Of a stretch of 64,000 nucleotides of DNA, positions 26,193 through 35,864 are shown piece after piece. The DNA lies in contig NZ_LT670846.1 in the NCBI RefSeq assembly GCF_900142435.1, positions 1,206,750 through 1,270,749 of the forward strand, written 5' to 3'. The notes beneath the pieces were generated by a model that saw nothing but the letters and a program-made list of their open reading frames with translations, did not search any database and had not been told where the DNA came from. The translations under genes were made by a program, and so were the position numbers. The stretch comes from Thermocrinis minervae. GTDB lineage: Bacteria; Aquificota; Aquificia; Aquificales; Aquificaceae. The stretch's first letter is position 1, and every line of letters begins with the position of its first letter.

Positions 26193-27484
26193 TGAGTATG
26201 ATGTTCAACCCAACAAAAGACAAGATATGCGTGGTAGGACTTGGTTACGTAGGACTACCGCTAGCAGTGCTCCTCTCTAAGAAGTTTAAAGTAGTGGGTT
26301 ACGACACAAAAAAAGAGAGAATAGAAGAGTTAAAGAGTGGAATAGATTCAACAGGTGAGGTACCGCCAGAGAAGCTAAAAAGCTCTACCTTGGAATTTTC
26401 CCACGATGAGAAGGTAATCTCTGAGTGTAAGGTAATCATAGTAGCTGTGCCTACACCGGTAGACAAGCTTAAGAACCCTGACCTTTCCTTTCTCAGGAGC
26501 GCCTCTCAGGTGGTTGGAAGGAATATGCAGAAGGGCTCTGTGGTAGTTTACGAGTCTACTGTATACCCTGGGGCTACAGAGGAGGTGTGCATACCCATAC
26601 TGGAGAAGGAAAGCTCCCTAAAGTGGAAGAGAGATTTTTGGGTGGGTTACTCTCCCGAAAGGGTCAACCCAGGAGACAGGGAACATACCTTAGAAAAGGT
26701 GGTCAAGGTGGTGGCTGGCGATACACCGCAGACGGCCGAGCTCCTTTCCCAGATATACGGAAGCGTGATAGAGGCAGGTGTCTATGTAGCACCAGACATA
26801 AGGACTGCCGAGGCTGCAAAGGTCATAGAGAACATCCAGAGGGATGTAAACATAGCCCTCATAAACGAGCTGGCCCTCATCTTTCACAGGCTTGGGCTTG
26901 ACACCCACGAGGTCTTAAAGGCTGCATCCACCAAGTGGAACTTTTTGAGGTTTGAGCCTGGGCTTGTGGGTGGCCACTGTATACCAGTAGACCCTTACTA
27001 CCTTGCCCATAAATCCCAGGAGGTAGGTTACGTCCCTAAGCTGATACTCGCAGGTAGGAGCGTGAACGAGGATATACCCATCTACATAGCCCACCAAGTG
27101 GTAAAGCTCCTTATAAAAGCCGGTAAGAAGGTGAAAGGATCCAAGTTATTAGTGCTAGGTCTTTCCTTCAAGGAGAACGTGCCCGACACCAGAAACAGCA
27201 AAGTCTTCCCCCTATGCAAAGAGCTTGAGGAGTTCGGTTGTGATGTTTTTGTCTACGATCCTGTGGCCGAGAGGGAACTGGAGGAAAGCGTAAACAGGAT
27301 AGAGGATCCTATAAAGTACTCTCCCTATGACGCAGTCATCTTCGCAGTAAGGCATAGGGTTTTGCTCGAGGAGTTTACACCAGATAGGATAAGGTCTATT
27401 TCCACAGAACCATACATCCTGGTAGATATAAAAGGTATATTCTCACGTAAGGATGTGGATGGGTTTGTTTACTGGCGGCTCTGA
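26192..27484 (+). CDS. UDP-N-acetyl-sugar 6-dehydrogenase (TviB/WbpO family)
   Basis: 430-aa UDP-glucose/GDP-mannose dehydrogenase superfamily enzyme oxidising C6 of a UDP-HexNAc to the uronic acid for surface polysaccharide. NAD-binding GLGYVG is at 16-21; the catalytic cysteine is C263 in GGHCIPVDPYYL; the third domain (LVLGLSFKENVPDTRNSK) is present. The nearest pattern is the VipA/TviB/WbpO group (UDP-GlcNAc or UDP-GalNAc dehydrogenases), but substrate is not certain. Alternative ATGs at 26198 and 26201. No glycan cluster is adjacent. Its 3' end overlaps phhB by 16 bp. Confidence 0.88.
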   Translation: MSMMFNPTKDKICVVGLGYVGLPLAVLLSKKFKVVGYDTKKERIEELKSGIDSTGEVPPEKLKSSTLEFSHDEKVISECKVIIVAVPTPVDKLKNPDLSFLRSASQVVGRNMQKGSVVVYESTVYPGATEEVCIPILEKESSLKWKRDFWVGYSPERVNPGDREHTLEKVVKVVAGDTPQTAELLSQIYGSVIEAGVYVAPDIRTAEAAKVIENIQRDVNIALINELALIFHRLGLDTHEVLKAASTKWNFLRFEPGLVGGHCIPVDPYYLAHKSQEVGYVPKLILAGRSVNEDIPIYIAHQVVKLLIKAGKKVKGSKLLVLGLSFKENVPDTRNSKVFPLCKELEEFGCDVFVYDPVAERELEESVNRIEDPIKYSPYDAVIFAVRHRVLLEEFTPDRIRSISTEPYILVDIKGIFSRKDVDGFVYWRL

Positions 27485-27786
27485 TATAGGCTTATGAGCC
27501 TTTCTATCTCCTTGGCCAGTATGCAATCCCTTTCTGTGATAGCATCAAGCTCGTGGGTCTTTAGCTTTATGACCATGTGTTTAAAGCCCAGGCATACGTC
27601 TGGATGGTGCCAGTAAGCCTCGGCGAGGTACGCTATGGCGTTGAGCAACATCATAACCTGAGTGAAGTTTTTTAGCCTTATCTCTCTAGTGAGATAGCCA
27701 TCTTGAAGCTTCCACTCGGGCAGCTCGGATAGTATAGACTTTAGTTCTTCTGGTGTGTAGACCTTAGGCTTTCCTTCTGCTGACAT
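27469..27786 (-). CDS. phhB: pterin-4a-carbinolamine dehydratase
   Basis: 105-aa PCD/DCoH-family protein: ELPEWKLQDGYLTREIRLKNF, then the signature AEAYWHHPDVCLGFKHMVIKLKTHELDAITERD with the paired active-site histidines (HHPD). It dehydrates 4a-hydroxytetrahydropterin; in bacteria without aromatic hydroxylases a role in pterin/molybdopterin chemistry has been proposed. No hydroxylase is seen here. The gene starts inside fur; ATG 27786 is preferred over the GTG at 27795 because GGAG is 10 nt upstream of the ATG but only 1 nt before the GTG. Confidence 0.93.
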   Translation of the reverse strand: MSAEGKPKVYTPEELKSILSELPEWKLQDGYLTREIRLKNFTQVMMLLNAIAYLAEAYWHHPDVCLGFKHMVIKLKTHELDAITERDCILAKEIERLISLYQSRQ

Positions 27787-28190
27787 GCTGGACACACTCC
27801 GTATATGTGGACCGAGTATCCTTCCACCTTATAACCGTAAAGCTTCTCGGGTAAGTTTAGTCCGAAGTCAAAAGATACATCCTTTATGGTCCCACATTTT
27901 GTACATATGAGGTGGTGGTGTTCCTGGATGTTTGCATCGTACCTTACCGAGTTGCCCCAGTAGGCCACCCTCTTTACCAGGTTTAGCTGCTCCAAGGTCT
28001 CTATAGTTCTGTAGACTGTGGCAAGGGACACAAAAGGATAGCGTTTTTTAACTTCGTTGTAAACTTCCTCAGCGGTGGGGTGGTCATCTCTGCTTAGAAG
28101 TACCTCGTAGACGGCCACCCTCTGAGGTGTTATCCTAAGACCCATACTCCTACAAGCCTTTATGAATAAATCTACCTTATCTTTGATCAT
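27741..28190 (-). CDS. fur: Fur/PerR-family metalloregulator
   Basis: 149-aa Fur superfamily repressor. N-terminal winged helix (MGLRITPQRVAVYEVLLSRDDHPTAEEVY; SLATVYRTIETL recognition helix), then the metal-sensing domain with HHHLICTKCG and a second CPAC, the two CxxC pairs of the structural zinc site. PerR versus Fur cannot be settled by eye; the Asp in YDANIQEHHH fits PerR. I chose the ATG at 28190 rather than seven codons earlier because TATATT (28200-28205) ends 9 nt before it. phhB starts within its 3' end on the same strand. Confidence 0.92.
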   Translation of the reverse strand: MIKDKVDLFIKACRSMGLRITPQRVAVYEVLLSRDDHPTAEEVYNEVKKRYPFVSLATVYRTIETLEQLNLVKRVAYWGNSVRYDANIQEHHHLICTKCGTIKDVSFDFGLNLPEKLYGYKVEGYSVHIYGVCPACQQKESLRSTHQKN

Positions 28191-28218
28191 AGTTAAACTA
28201 ATATAAAGCATATGAAAA

Positions 28219-28875
28219 TCATTTGCAAGAGTTTCTTAAGTACCACTGAAGGTGGTTGTGTGCCAACCTAGTAGGTTCTGGCACTCTGTACATGGAGGTC
28301 TTTAGTACGAGCTCTATGGCTGTGTTCAAGCTAATTCTATGGCCTACTGAGACAAATATGGGAGCGGTGTTGTCCTTAGTCCTAACTACAGCACCTATGG
28401 TTCTACCTCTGTAGGTAAGAGGACTCCAGCTTCCTCTGCGTACATCTGGCTCTTTGTAAAAGCCAAAGAGTCTACTTTTTGCAACACCTACACTTACACA
28501 GTTAAGCTTGACACCAAAATGGGATGCTATACCACACCCGCGTGGATGTGCCACACCCTGACCGTCTATGAAGACCACGTCAGGCTTTACTTCTGCCGAA
28601 AGATATACCTTTTCCATGAGAGGTAACTCTCTAAAGGCTAGGAAGGTGGGTATGTAAGGAAAGTCCACAGTACCCTCTACCACGTGGCTGTACACCTTTT
28701 TGAGGGTTTTTATGTCTACAACTACAAGGCTTGCCCAGGCTCTTGTTGGGTTGCCCTTTGGATCTTCAAAGGTAAGATCAATGCCGCCTACTAACCTTAC
28801 TTCCGTAAAGTCATCAGTTTGCAAAACCTTTTTGGCACACTCTATTTGTATCCTCTTTAGTTCCTCCAGGTCCAC
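28219..28875 (-). CDS. nfi: endonuclease V (deoxyinosine 3' endonuclease)
   Basis: 218-aa repair nuclease that nicks 3' to deoxyinosine, a useful function where heat speeds adenine deamination. Family motifs are seen: [13 protein letters not shown] (first catalytic Asp), the wedge [13 protein letters not shown], and [22 protein letters not shown] with the second Asp. The start is GTG 28875; TATTATACT lies just upstream without an SD. fur follows 28 bp downstream, so an nfi-fur-phhB unit is possible. Confidence 0.94.
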   Translation of the reverse strand: MDLEELKRIQIECAKKVLQTDDFTEVRLVGGIDLTFEDPKGNPTRAWASLVVVDIKTLKKVYSHVVEGTVDFPYIPTFLAFRELPLMEKVYLSAEVKPDVVFIDGQGVAHPRGCGIASHFGVKLNCVSVGVAKSRLFGFYKEPDVRRGSWSPLTYRGRTIGAVVRTKDNTAPIFVSVGHRISLNTAIELVLKTSMYRVPEPTRLAHNHLQWYLRNSCK

Positions 28876-28893
28876 AGTATAATAAAAATTTTA
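28876..28893. promoter_or_regulatory. divergent promoter nfi / carB1
   Basis: 18-bp spacer. TATAAT on the plus strand (28878-28883) is exactly 10 nt before the carB1 ATG, with only A/T between and no SD. The complementary strand offers TATTAT for nfi but very close to its GTG. Leaderless expression of carB1 is the likely outcome. Confidence 0.55.
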
Positions 28894-30567
28894 ATGCCAA
28901 GGCGAGAAGACATAGAGAGCATACTCATAATAGGTTCAGGTCCCATAGTCATAGGCCAAGCTGCTGAGTTTGACTACTCGGGCACTCAAGCATGCAAAGC
29001 CTTGAAGGAAGAAGGCTACAGGATAATACTGGTAAACTCAAACCCTGCTACCATAATGACAGACCCTCAAATAGCCGACAGGACATACATAGAACCCCTC
29101 ACCGTGGAGGTACTTGAGAAGATAATCCAAAAGGAGAGACCGACGGCGCTACTACCCACGTTGGGTGGACAGACGGCTCTAAACTTAGCTGTAAAGCTCT
29201 ACGAGATGGGAATACTGGAAAGGTATTCAGTGGAACTTATAGGTGCAAGCTACGAGGCCATAAAGAAGGGAGAAGATAGAGACCTCTTTAGGAAGTCTAT
29301 GCAGAAGATAGGTCTTAAGGTTCCTCCTAGCGTGGTAGTGTCTTCGGTAGAAGAAGGTATTAAAGCTGTAAAAGAAATAGGCTTTCCAGCCATCCTCAGG
29401 CCAGCTTTTACCCTAGGTGGAACGGGCGGCTCCATAGCCTACAACATAGAAGAGTTCAAGGAAAAGTTGAGGATAGCTTTAGAGACCTCCCCCATACACC
29501 AGGTACTGATAGATAAATCCTTGATAGGTTGGAAGGAGTATGAATTCGAGGTAATAAGAGATAAGAAGGACAACGTGATAATAGTATGCTCCATAGAGAA
29601 CTTTGACCCTATGGGAGTTCACACGGGAGACTCCATAACAGTAGCGCCAGCTCAAACACTATCCGACAAGGAATACCAGATACTAAGGGATGCATGTATA
29701 GCCATCATGAGGGAGATAGGTGTGGACACGGGTGGCTCCAACATCCAGTTTGCAGTAAATCCAGAAGACGGTGACTTTTACGTGATAGAGATGAACCCCA
29801 GGGTATCCAGAAGCTCCGCGCTCGCTTCAAAGGCAACTGGGTTCCCCATAGCCAAGGTGGCTGCAAAGCTTGCAGTAGGTTACACCTTGGACGAGCTTAA
29901 GAACGACATAACCAAGCATACACCTGCTTCCTTCGAACCTTCCATAGACTACGTGGTGGTCAAAATACCGCGCTTTGACTTTATGAAATTCCCCGAGGCA
30001 GACAGGACCCTCACCACCATGATGAAGTCCGTGGGTGAGGTTATGGCTATAGGTAGGACCTTTAAGGAAGCCCTTCAGAAAGCCATATACAGCTTAGAGA
30101 TGGACGTCTATGGTCTGCACATGAAGAGATTAGAAAAAGTAACAAGGGAAGAACTGGAGCATAACCTAAGGACTCCAAACCCAGACAGACTCTGGTACAT
30201 AGCTCAGGCTTTAAGAGAAGGTTATACGGTGGAGCAGATAAACATCCTCACCCATATAGATCCTTGGTTCCTTTGGCAGATAAAGGAGATAGTAGATTTT
30301 GAGAAGGAGCTCCTACAAAAAGAGCTTGATGAAGAAACACTCAAAAGGGCAAAGGAGCTTGGTTTCTCAGACAGACAGATAGCCCAGCTTAAAGGCATGA
30401 ACGAGCTGGAAGTTAGAAAGCTTAGGAAGAGCTACTCCATAGTTCCCACTTTCAAAGGTGTGGACACGTGCGCCGGTGAGTTCCACGCCTACACTCCTTA
30501 CTACTACTCTACCTATGAGTCTCCATACTTTTTGGAAGGTGAGGGTCCCGTATGGGACCAGGACTAG
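28894..30567 (+). CDS. carB1: carbamoyl-phosphate synthase large chain, N-terminal half (split CarB)
   Basis: 557-aa protein covering the carboxyphosphate ATP-grasp domain (about 1-400) and the oligomerisation domain (to about 550) of CarB. Seen: [18 protein letters not shown] at the start, [38 protein letters not shown], and [18 protein letters not shown]. It ends in [20 protein letters not shown], the point where a full CarB continues into its carbamate-kinase half. The missing C-terminal half (carB2) is not in the window. Split CarB is known in Aquifex. carA is at 45717. Overlaps tadA by 16 bp. Confidence 0.96.
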   Translation: MPRREDIESILIIGSGPIVIGQAAEFDYSGTQACKALKEEGYRIILVNSNPATIMTDPQIADRTYIEPLTVEVLEKIIQKERPTALLPTLGGQTALNLAVKLYEMGILERYSVELIGASYEAIKKGEDRDLFRKSMQKIGLKVPPSVVVSSVEEGIKAVKEIGFPAILRPAFTLGGTGGSIAYNIEEFKEKLRIALETSPIHQVLIDKSLIGWKEYEFEVIRDKKDNVIIVCSIENFDPMGVHTGDSITVAPAQTLSDKEYQILRDACIAIMREIGVDTGGSNIQFAVNPEDGDFYVIEMNPRVSRSSALASKATGFPIAKVAAKLAVGYTLDELKNDITKHTPASFEPSIDYVVVKIPRFDFMKFPEADRTLTTMMKSVGEVMAIGRTFKEALQKAIYSLEMDVYGLHMKRLEKVTREELEHNLRTPNPDRLWYIAQALREGYTVEQINILTHIDPWFLWQIKEIVDFEKELLQKELDEETLKRAKELGFSDRQIAQLKGMNELEVRKLRKSYSIVPTFKGVDTCAGEFHAYTPYYYSTYESPYFLEGEGPVWDQD

Positions 30568-31025
30568 AGCGAGACCCCTTTTACGTATGCATGCAAGAAG
30601 CTAGGAAGGCCTTCAACGAAGGAGAAGTACCAGTAGGCTGCGCTGTGTTCAAAGAAGGTAGGTTGTTGGTAAGCTCCCACAACATGGTACAGACTTTAAA
30701 AGATCCTCTTGCTCACGCGGAGATACTAGCCATAAGGCAAGCTACAGAAATACTGGGAGAAAAATACCTCTACGGCTGTGAGGTACACGTGAGCCTAGAG
30801 CCGTGCCTGATGTGTACCTATGCCCTGGTGCTTGCAAGGGTAGACAGGATAGTCTTCTATGCCCTTGACCACAAACATGGTGGAATCATGAGCCTTTACA
30901 ACATACTTGACGATGTTAGACTTAACCATAGGGTAAGGTGGGAATACAAACCGAGAGAGGAAGCTCAGAGACTTTTGAAGGAGTTCTTTGAAAGGTTGAG
31001 GGATGACCAAAGTAGAAAAGGCTAA
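30552..31025 (+). CDS. tadA: tRNA-specific adenosine deaminase
   Basis: Converts A34 to inosine in tRNA-Arg(ACG). 157 aa. Zinc and catalytic motif HAE at residues 55-57 and PCLMC (C85, C88) are intact, plus [13 protein letters not shown] near 24 and the C-terminal region [13 protein letters not shown]. The distant cytosine deaminases share the fold, but length and motif order fit TadA. Overlaps both neighbours (16 bp with carB1, 23 bp with recG). Confidence 0.95.
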   Translation: MGPGLERDPFYVCMQEARKAFNEGEVPVGCAVFKEGRLLVSSHNMVQTLKDPLAHAEILAIRQATEILGEKYLYGCEVHVSLEPCLMCTYALVLARVDRIVFYALDHKHGGIMSLYNILDDVRLNHRVRWEYKPREEAQRLLKEFFERLRDDQSRKG

Positions 31026-33381
31026 AAAGCTCTTACAGGAGCTCACCGACAAAAACTTCCTGCTCCTTAAACGATCTAAAAACGTAGGAATCTACCTTTT
31101 TAGCCTTCTTAAAGACATACTGCCTCAGGACTACTTGGAACTTCTCAAAGGCTTTGACGGCTACAGCCTAGAGAAGAAGAAAGCTCTACTGATGACTATA
31201 AGAAGCTTTATAGAGGCCGCAGACTTTAGCCCAAGGACCTTTAGCTTTGAGCATGAAAAGAAATTACCACTAGAGAAGTTCTTCAAGAAGGTTGAAGACC
31301 TTAAGGTCTTGGACCAAAAGGAGAAGAAAGTACTCCTGGCCTTTGGCATACAAGATATGCAAAGTGCTCTATGGTACGTACCCGTAAGGTACGAAGACAG
31401 AAGGCTAAACACATCCATAGGTACGGCCATCGTAGGCCAGAAGGTGGCTCTAAAGGTAAGGGTAGTGGACAAGGGCTACCAGCAGGATGAAAAGTACCCA
31501 GCCTTTGTTAAGGTAGCAGACTCTACAGGAGTACTCTACCTGCGGTACAAGTATAAAAACCCAAGGTTTCTAGCCCGCTTTGTAGTAGGAAAGGAAATGA
31601 TAGTCTACGGGAAACTACTAGAGTACAAAGGAGAGAAGTACATGGTACACCCCGAGGTACTCTCTCAGGAAGAGGCAGGACTCATACTACCCTTCTATTA
31701 CATAAGGACCAAGTCAGGGTTAAAGCTTCCAGCGAAGCAAAAGCACAAAAAGCTAAGAGCCATAATGGAAAAACTAGTAGAGTACGTAAAACATATGCCC
31801 GAGTATATGCCTCAGGAGTGGCTTAAAAGCAACAACTACCCATCCATAGCTGAGTGTTTGTACTTTGTACATAAGCCTTCCCACGAGCTTTATCCTCTCT
31901 TGACTATAGAAGACCTCAACGCCTTCCTTACCCCCTATCAGAGAAGGTTGTCTCACGAAGAGCTGCTTCTTTATCAGCTTGCCCTTAGACTAAGACGGCT
32001 TGAAGCTGTAAGCCACAACGCTGTAAAACCCTCTGAGGACTTCTTAAAGCACATAGAGAATTTTAAGAAGTCGCTACCCTTTAAGCTTACGCAAGCTCAA
32101 GAGAGAGTTATAGAAGAGATAGTAAAAGACATACTGTCTGGTAAACCCATGCAGAGGCTTTTACAGGGAGACGTAGGAAGCGGTAAGACAGTAGTTAGCA
32201 TGGCCATAGCTTACGCCTTTGCCATGGAAGGATACCAGAGCGCCATTATGGTACCTACTGAGATACTTGCAAGACAACATTTTGAAAACTTTCAAAAACT
32301 TTTGGCCCCATTAGGTGTAAACGTGGCCCTTTTGACAAGCTCTGTCAAAGGTGCAGAAAGGCAGAGCGTCTACAAACACACAAAGGAAGGAAACATACAC
32401 GTACTCGTAGGAACCCATGCCCTACTGGAAGAGGACGTAGAGTTCAAGAAGCTTGCCTTTGTAGTCATAGACGAGCAGCACCGTTTTGGAGTCCTTCAGA
32501 GAAAGCTACTTCTTGAAAAGGGAAAGGGTTATTACCCGCACAGCCTCGTCATGAGCGCCACACCCATACCCAGGACCCTAGCCCTTTCCCTCTATGGAGA
32601 CCTAGACATCTCTGTAATAGACCAGATGCCAGAGGGTAGGAAACCCATCATCACCATGCTATTCTTTGAGTCACAGTTTGACAGAGTGGTAGAAAAGGTA
32701 AGGCAGGAGGTTCAGAAAGGACACAAGGTCTACGTGGTCTACCCCGTTATAGAAGAATCTGAAAAGCTCCAACTTAAGGCCTTGATGACGGAACACGAAA
32801 AGTGGAAGAAGCTCTTCCCAGACAAGGAAGTACACATACTGCACGGAAAGATGAAAGAGGAGGACAAAAGAAAGGTGATGGAGGCTTTCAAGGAAAGAGG
32901 TCACATCCTCCTTTCCACCACTGTCATAGAAGTTGGTATAGACGTACCTGACGCCACCGTCATGGTGATTGAATCCGCTCATAGGTTTGGACTCTCACAG
33001 CTTCACCAGCTAAGGGGTAGGGTAGGTAGGTCTCACCTTCAAAGCTACTGCTACCTGGTAGTACCAGATGAGGTAAAACAGGACGAGGATGCCATAAACA
33101 GGCTGAAGGTTATGGTACGTACCAACGACGGATTTAAGATAGCTGAAGAAGACCTAAAGCTCAGGGGACCTGGTGATCTTCTGGGTGCAGCCCAATCGGG
33201 ATACTTTGGATTCTGGGTGGCAAACCTCACGCGCCTCGATGACCTTATACTCCTTGAGAAGGCAAAGAAAGAGGCCGAAGAGATACTTTCCAAAGATCCA
33301 AAGCTTGAAAGCTATCCAGACCTTAAAAAGGTCTTACTCTACAGGTACGGTGATAGGATGGACCTAAGTCACATAGCTTAA
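31003..33381 (+). CDS. recG: ATP-dependent DNA helicase RecG
   Basis: 792-aa branch-migration helicase for stalled forks. Longer than the E. coli form (693 aa) by an N-terminal helical extension of about 100 residues, as in Thermotoga and Aquifex RecG. The wedge/OB domain is about 150-240; Walker A GDVGSGKT is near 389-396; DEQH is at 490-493; motif III SATPIPRTLA follows; the C-terminal RGRVGRSHLQSYCYLV and GPGDLLGAAQSGYFGF close the protein. Third gene of carB1-tadA-recG; ends 2 bp before the convergent cupin gene. Confidence 0.97.
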   Translation: MTKVEKAKKLLQELTDKNFLLLKRSKNVGIYLFSLLKDILPQDYLELLKGFDGYSLEKKKALLMTIRSFIEAADFSPRTFSFEHEKKLPLEKFFKKVEDLKVLDQKEKKVLLAFGIQDMQSALWYVPVRYEDRRLNTSIGTAIVGQKVALKVRVVDKGYQQDEKYPAFVKVADSTGVLYLRYKYKNPRFLARFVVGKEMIVYGKLLEYKGEKYMVHPEVLSQEEAGLILPFYYIRTKSGLKLPAKQKHKKLRAIMEKLVEYVKHMPEYMPQEWLKSNNYPSIAECLYFVHKPSHELYPLLTIEDLNAFLTPYQRRLSHEELLLYQLALRLRRLEAVSHNAVKPSEDFLKHIENFKKSLPFKLTQAQERVIEEIVKDILSGKPMQRLLQGDVGSGKTVVSMAIAYAFAMEGYQSAIMVPTEILARQHFENFQKLLAPLGVNVALLTSSVKGAERQSVYKHTKEGNIHVLVGTHALLEEDVEFKKLAFVVIDEQHRFGVLQRKLLLEKGKGYYPHSLVMSATPIPRTLALSLYGDLDISVIDQMPEGRKPIITMLFFESQFDRVVEKVRQEVQKGHKVYVVYPVIEESEKLQLKALMTEHEKWKKLFPDKEVHILHGKMKEEDKRKVMEAFKERGHILLSTTVIEVGIDVPDATVMVIESAHRFGLSQLHQLRGRVGRSHLQSYCYLVVPDEVKQDEDAINRLKVMVRTNDGFKIAEEDLKLRGPGDLLGAAQSGYFGFWVANLTRLDDLILLEKAKKEAEEILSKDPKLESYPDLKKVLLYRYGDRMDLSHIA

Positions 33382-33383
33382 AG

Positions 33384-33647
33384 CTACTTCTCACCACAGA
33401 GGTAGCAGACACCCTCCTCCGTCCTTGCCCAGTGTCTTTGACCTGCCTTTACCTCAAAGATATCACCTTCTTTAAGGTGGTACACACCTTCCTCTGTACC
33501 TATCACCATGGAACCCTTGTAGACTAGCCTCACTTCGTCCCTACTATGGGTATGCCAGTCGTAGTAAGCACCTGGTGGATCACACCACGAGTAGATGTTT
33601 TTATAACCCATGAGTTCAAGCTTTCTCTTTAACTCTTTTAGGTCCAT
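33384..33647 (-). CDS. small cupin-domain protein
   Basis: 87-aa single-domain cupin. Motif 1 is seen as YYDWHTHSRDEVRLVYKGSMVIG (metal-type His pair and Glu-like position), motif 2 as EGDIFEVKAGQRHWAR. The C-terminal CYLCGEK adds a CxxC pair. Substrate unknown; such short cupins range from sensors to isomerases. It overlaps the upstream nuoG by 10 bp, so it is translated with complex I subunit G, but no functional link is evident. Confidence 0.82.
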   Translation of the reverse strand: MDLKELKRKLELMGYKNIYSWCDPPGAYYDWHTHSRDEVRLVYKGSMVIGTEEGVYHLKEGDIFEVKAGQRHWARTEEGVCYLCGEK

Positions 33648-35521
33648 CTTTGTAAAACCGTTGAGTTCTTCTCGTATAGCTTGCTAAGGTTCTGACTCCT
33701 TCTTGTTATCCAAGAGCTTCTGTAGAGGTGGACCTCTGGAGTTTTAACAGGCTGATAGCTTTCCTTCTTAAGTATCTTAATACCCTTGTTGAGGCTTCCC
33801 ACGGCAGATGTAAGAGCCTGGAAGAAGTCCCTATCGTTAAAGGCCCATGGTAAGATTCTCCTTGAAGGAACATCCCCAAACAAGGAGCTAAAGGTACCTT
33901 CCACTTCACCCAACAGATTCATGGGTATCCTTATGCCTGCATAGGAAGATAGGCCGTCAGCAAAAGGTGAGAAAACCACCAAATGCTCCAATTTTTCAAA
34001 GAGTCCATAAACGTATTCCTCAGGGTAGTAGTCTAGTATGTCCTCACCGAACACTACCAGGTTCTTTATTTTGCCCCTTTGGACCTCTTCAAGAAGACCA
34101 CCAAGGTGGGAGAGCTTGTCTCCGAAGATCCTGTAGACACCCTTAAAGTTTGCATCCTTGTGTAGCACCATAAAGTCAACCCTATCTTTTAAACTTTTCA
34201 GGTACTCTCCAAGAGCCCTGGCTTTATCTCCTATTAAACCAGTGGTGTTTACCAGGACAAGGAACTTACCCTCAAGGTCCTTTAAGCTTTCCAGGTCTAT
34301 GACATGAGGTCTTAGCTTGGAATCCCTCGAAAACTCGCCCACCCTGTAGACCTTGCCCTTGATGTAGTAAGAGAGCACTGGTAAGCTTGAGGTTATGTCC
34401 TCTCCTATGAGAACAAAGCCTTCGTAAGAGCTAAGGTCGTGTACGCTTACATCCTTTGGTTCTCCAAAGGCCTCCAAGAAGGGATAGAGGTCAAGGCTCA
34501 AGGTAGAAGTGATAAAAGAGCCTACAGCTTCAGCTACAGACCTTATGGACTGTAACACTTCGTTGCTAAGGTAGGGTGACACCACTATAGCCGTTGATTC
34601 TCCCCTCTCCTTAAGGATGTTAGCCAGGAAGCTGGCCACGTTGGAAGGTGATTCTTCTTTACCGTGCAAGTAACAGGACAGGAGTCTGTTTTCGTTTAGT
34701 ACATCGTACCCAAAGAAGGTTTTGGCACATATGTTTAGCTCATCCGTGGGCTTTGTCCTGTAGACCTTTCTCTGAGATCTCCAGTCACCCAGACCAAACT
34801 CTACCTGGACTTCACATCCTACCGCACAGTTAAAACAATGGGTAGACGCTCTTTCGAGTAACCAGCTTCTTGTCCAGTATTTGAAAGGTTTTGATATTAT
34901 GGCTCCCACCGGACACACATGAACGCATATACCGCACATCTCGCAGCTTGATGTGTCCATGGGCCTAACAGCTGGAGCTATGTTAGATTGGAATCCCCTT
35001 TCCTCTATGTAGAGGGCATGGGCACCTACCACATCATCGCAGGCTCTTGTACACCTATAACAAACCACACACCTGTTAGAGTAATACTCCAAAAAGTCGC
35101 TCTCCCAGTCTACGTAGTGCCTTTCCTTCTCTAGTGCAGACACAGGAACTATCTGTCTTTGTGGTCCAAAGATGGCACCATAGTTTTGGAGGTCACACTC
35201 TCCAGCCTTGTCACATATGGGACAGTCCAGTGGATGTCTTGTCATAAAGGCTTGCAGGAGGTACTTCTGGTTTGCCTTCACCAGGTCGTGCTTTGTGGAG
35301 ATAACCATACCATCCTCTACTGGAGTGTTACAGGAGGTAATCAGCCTTCCAGTCTTTTCGTTGTAGACGATACACATCCTACAGGCACCTATTATCTTGA
35401 GCCTGGGGTGGTAGCAGAAGTAAGGTATAGCTATACCGTTCTCAAGGGCTGCCTGAAGTACGGTTTTTCCTTTCTGAACCTCATATTCCTTACCATCTAT
35501 AGTTATTCTTACTTTCTCCAT
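33638..35521 (-). CDS. nuoG: NADH-quinone oxidoreductase subunit G
   Basis: 627-aa iron-sulfur subunit of the complex I peripheral arm. Ligands in order: N1b [2Fe-2S] C36, C47, C50, C64; N5 H96, C100, C103, C109; then C151, C154, C157, C161 and C193, C196, C199, C203; then N7-type C229, C232, C236, C265. The middle eight cysteines form a full two-cluster ferredoxin domain, whereas E. coli and Thermus enzymes keep only one cluster there. The Mo-enzyme-like C-terminal region is short. No other nuo genes adjoin. A clear AAAGGAG site precedes the ATG. Confidence 0.93.
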   Translation of the reverse strand: MEKVRITIDGKEYEVQKGKTVLQAALENGIAIPYFCYHPRLKIIGACRMCIVYNEKTGRLITSCNTPVEDGMVISTKHDLVKANQKYLLQAFMTRHPLDCPICDKAGECDLQNYGAIFGPQRQIVPVSALEKERHYVDWESDFLEYYSNRCVVCYRCTRACDDVVGAHALYIEERGFQSNIAPAVRPMDTSSCEMCGICVHVCPVGAIISKPFKYWTRSWLLERASTHCFNCAVGCEVQVEFGLGDWRSQRKVYRTKPTDELNICAKTFFGYDVLNENRLLSCYLHGKEESPSNVASFLANILKERGESTAIVVSPYLSNEVLQSIRSVAEAVGSFITSTLSLDLYPFLEAFGEPKDVSVHDLSSYEGFVLIGEDITSSLPVLSYYIKGKVYRVGEFSRDSKLRPHVIDLESLKDLEGKFLVLVNTTGLIGDKARALGEYLKSLKDRVDFMVLHKDANFKGVYRIFGDKLSHLGGLLEEVQRGKIKNLVVFGEDILDYYPEEYVYGLFEKLEHLVVFSPFADGLSSYAGIRIPMNLLGEVEGTFSSLFGDVPSRRILPWAFNDRDFFQALTSAVGSLNKGIKILKKESYQPVKTPEVHLYRSSWITRRSQNLSKLYEKNSTVLQRWT

Positions 35522-35588
35522 AGTAGTCTCCTTTGGGTATTTCTATTATAATAATACTTAAACTTCCAACGAGTTAAGGAGGAGAAAG
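35522..35588. promoter_or_regulatory. divergent promoters of nuoG and rpsO
   Basis: A central AT block contains TATAAT on the plus strand (35547-35552) and TATAAT on the minus strand (35545-35550), overlapping. Unlike the leaderless type, both transcripts have leaders of about 15-30 nt that end in good ribosome sites (AAGGAGGAG for rpsO; AAAGGAG for nuoG). Confidence 0.6.
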
Positions 35589-35864
35589 ATGCCGCTTCCT
35601 AAAGAGCTAAAGCAGGAGATAATAAGGAACTTTCAGAGGCACGATAAGGATACGGGCTCTCCTGAGGTGCAGATAGCCATACTCACGGAGAAGATAAACA
35701 GGCTTACAGAGCACCTCAAGAAGCACAAGAAGGATATACACTCAAGGAGAGGCCTTATAGCTATGATACACGCAAGAAGGAGGCATCTCGAGTACCTCAG
35801 ACAGAAAGACTATCAGAGGTACCTTGAGATAGTAAAAAGGTTGGGTCTTAAGGTGAAAGAATGA
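35589..35864 (+). CDS. rpsO: 30S ribosomal protein S15
   Basis: 91-aa S15 that binds the 16S rRNA central domain. Core signature [29 protein letters not shown] and the [18 protein letters not shown] segment are complete. Overlaps pnp by 4 bp. rpsO-pnp is a classical bacterial pair; here the tRNA-Thr(CGU) and dut follow. Confidence 0.98.
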   Translation: MPLPKELKQEIIRNFQRHDKDTGSPEVQIAILTEKINRLTEHLKKHKKDIHSRRGLIAMIHARRRHLEYLRQKDYQRYLEIVKRLGLKVKE

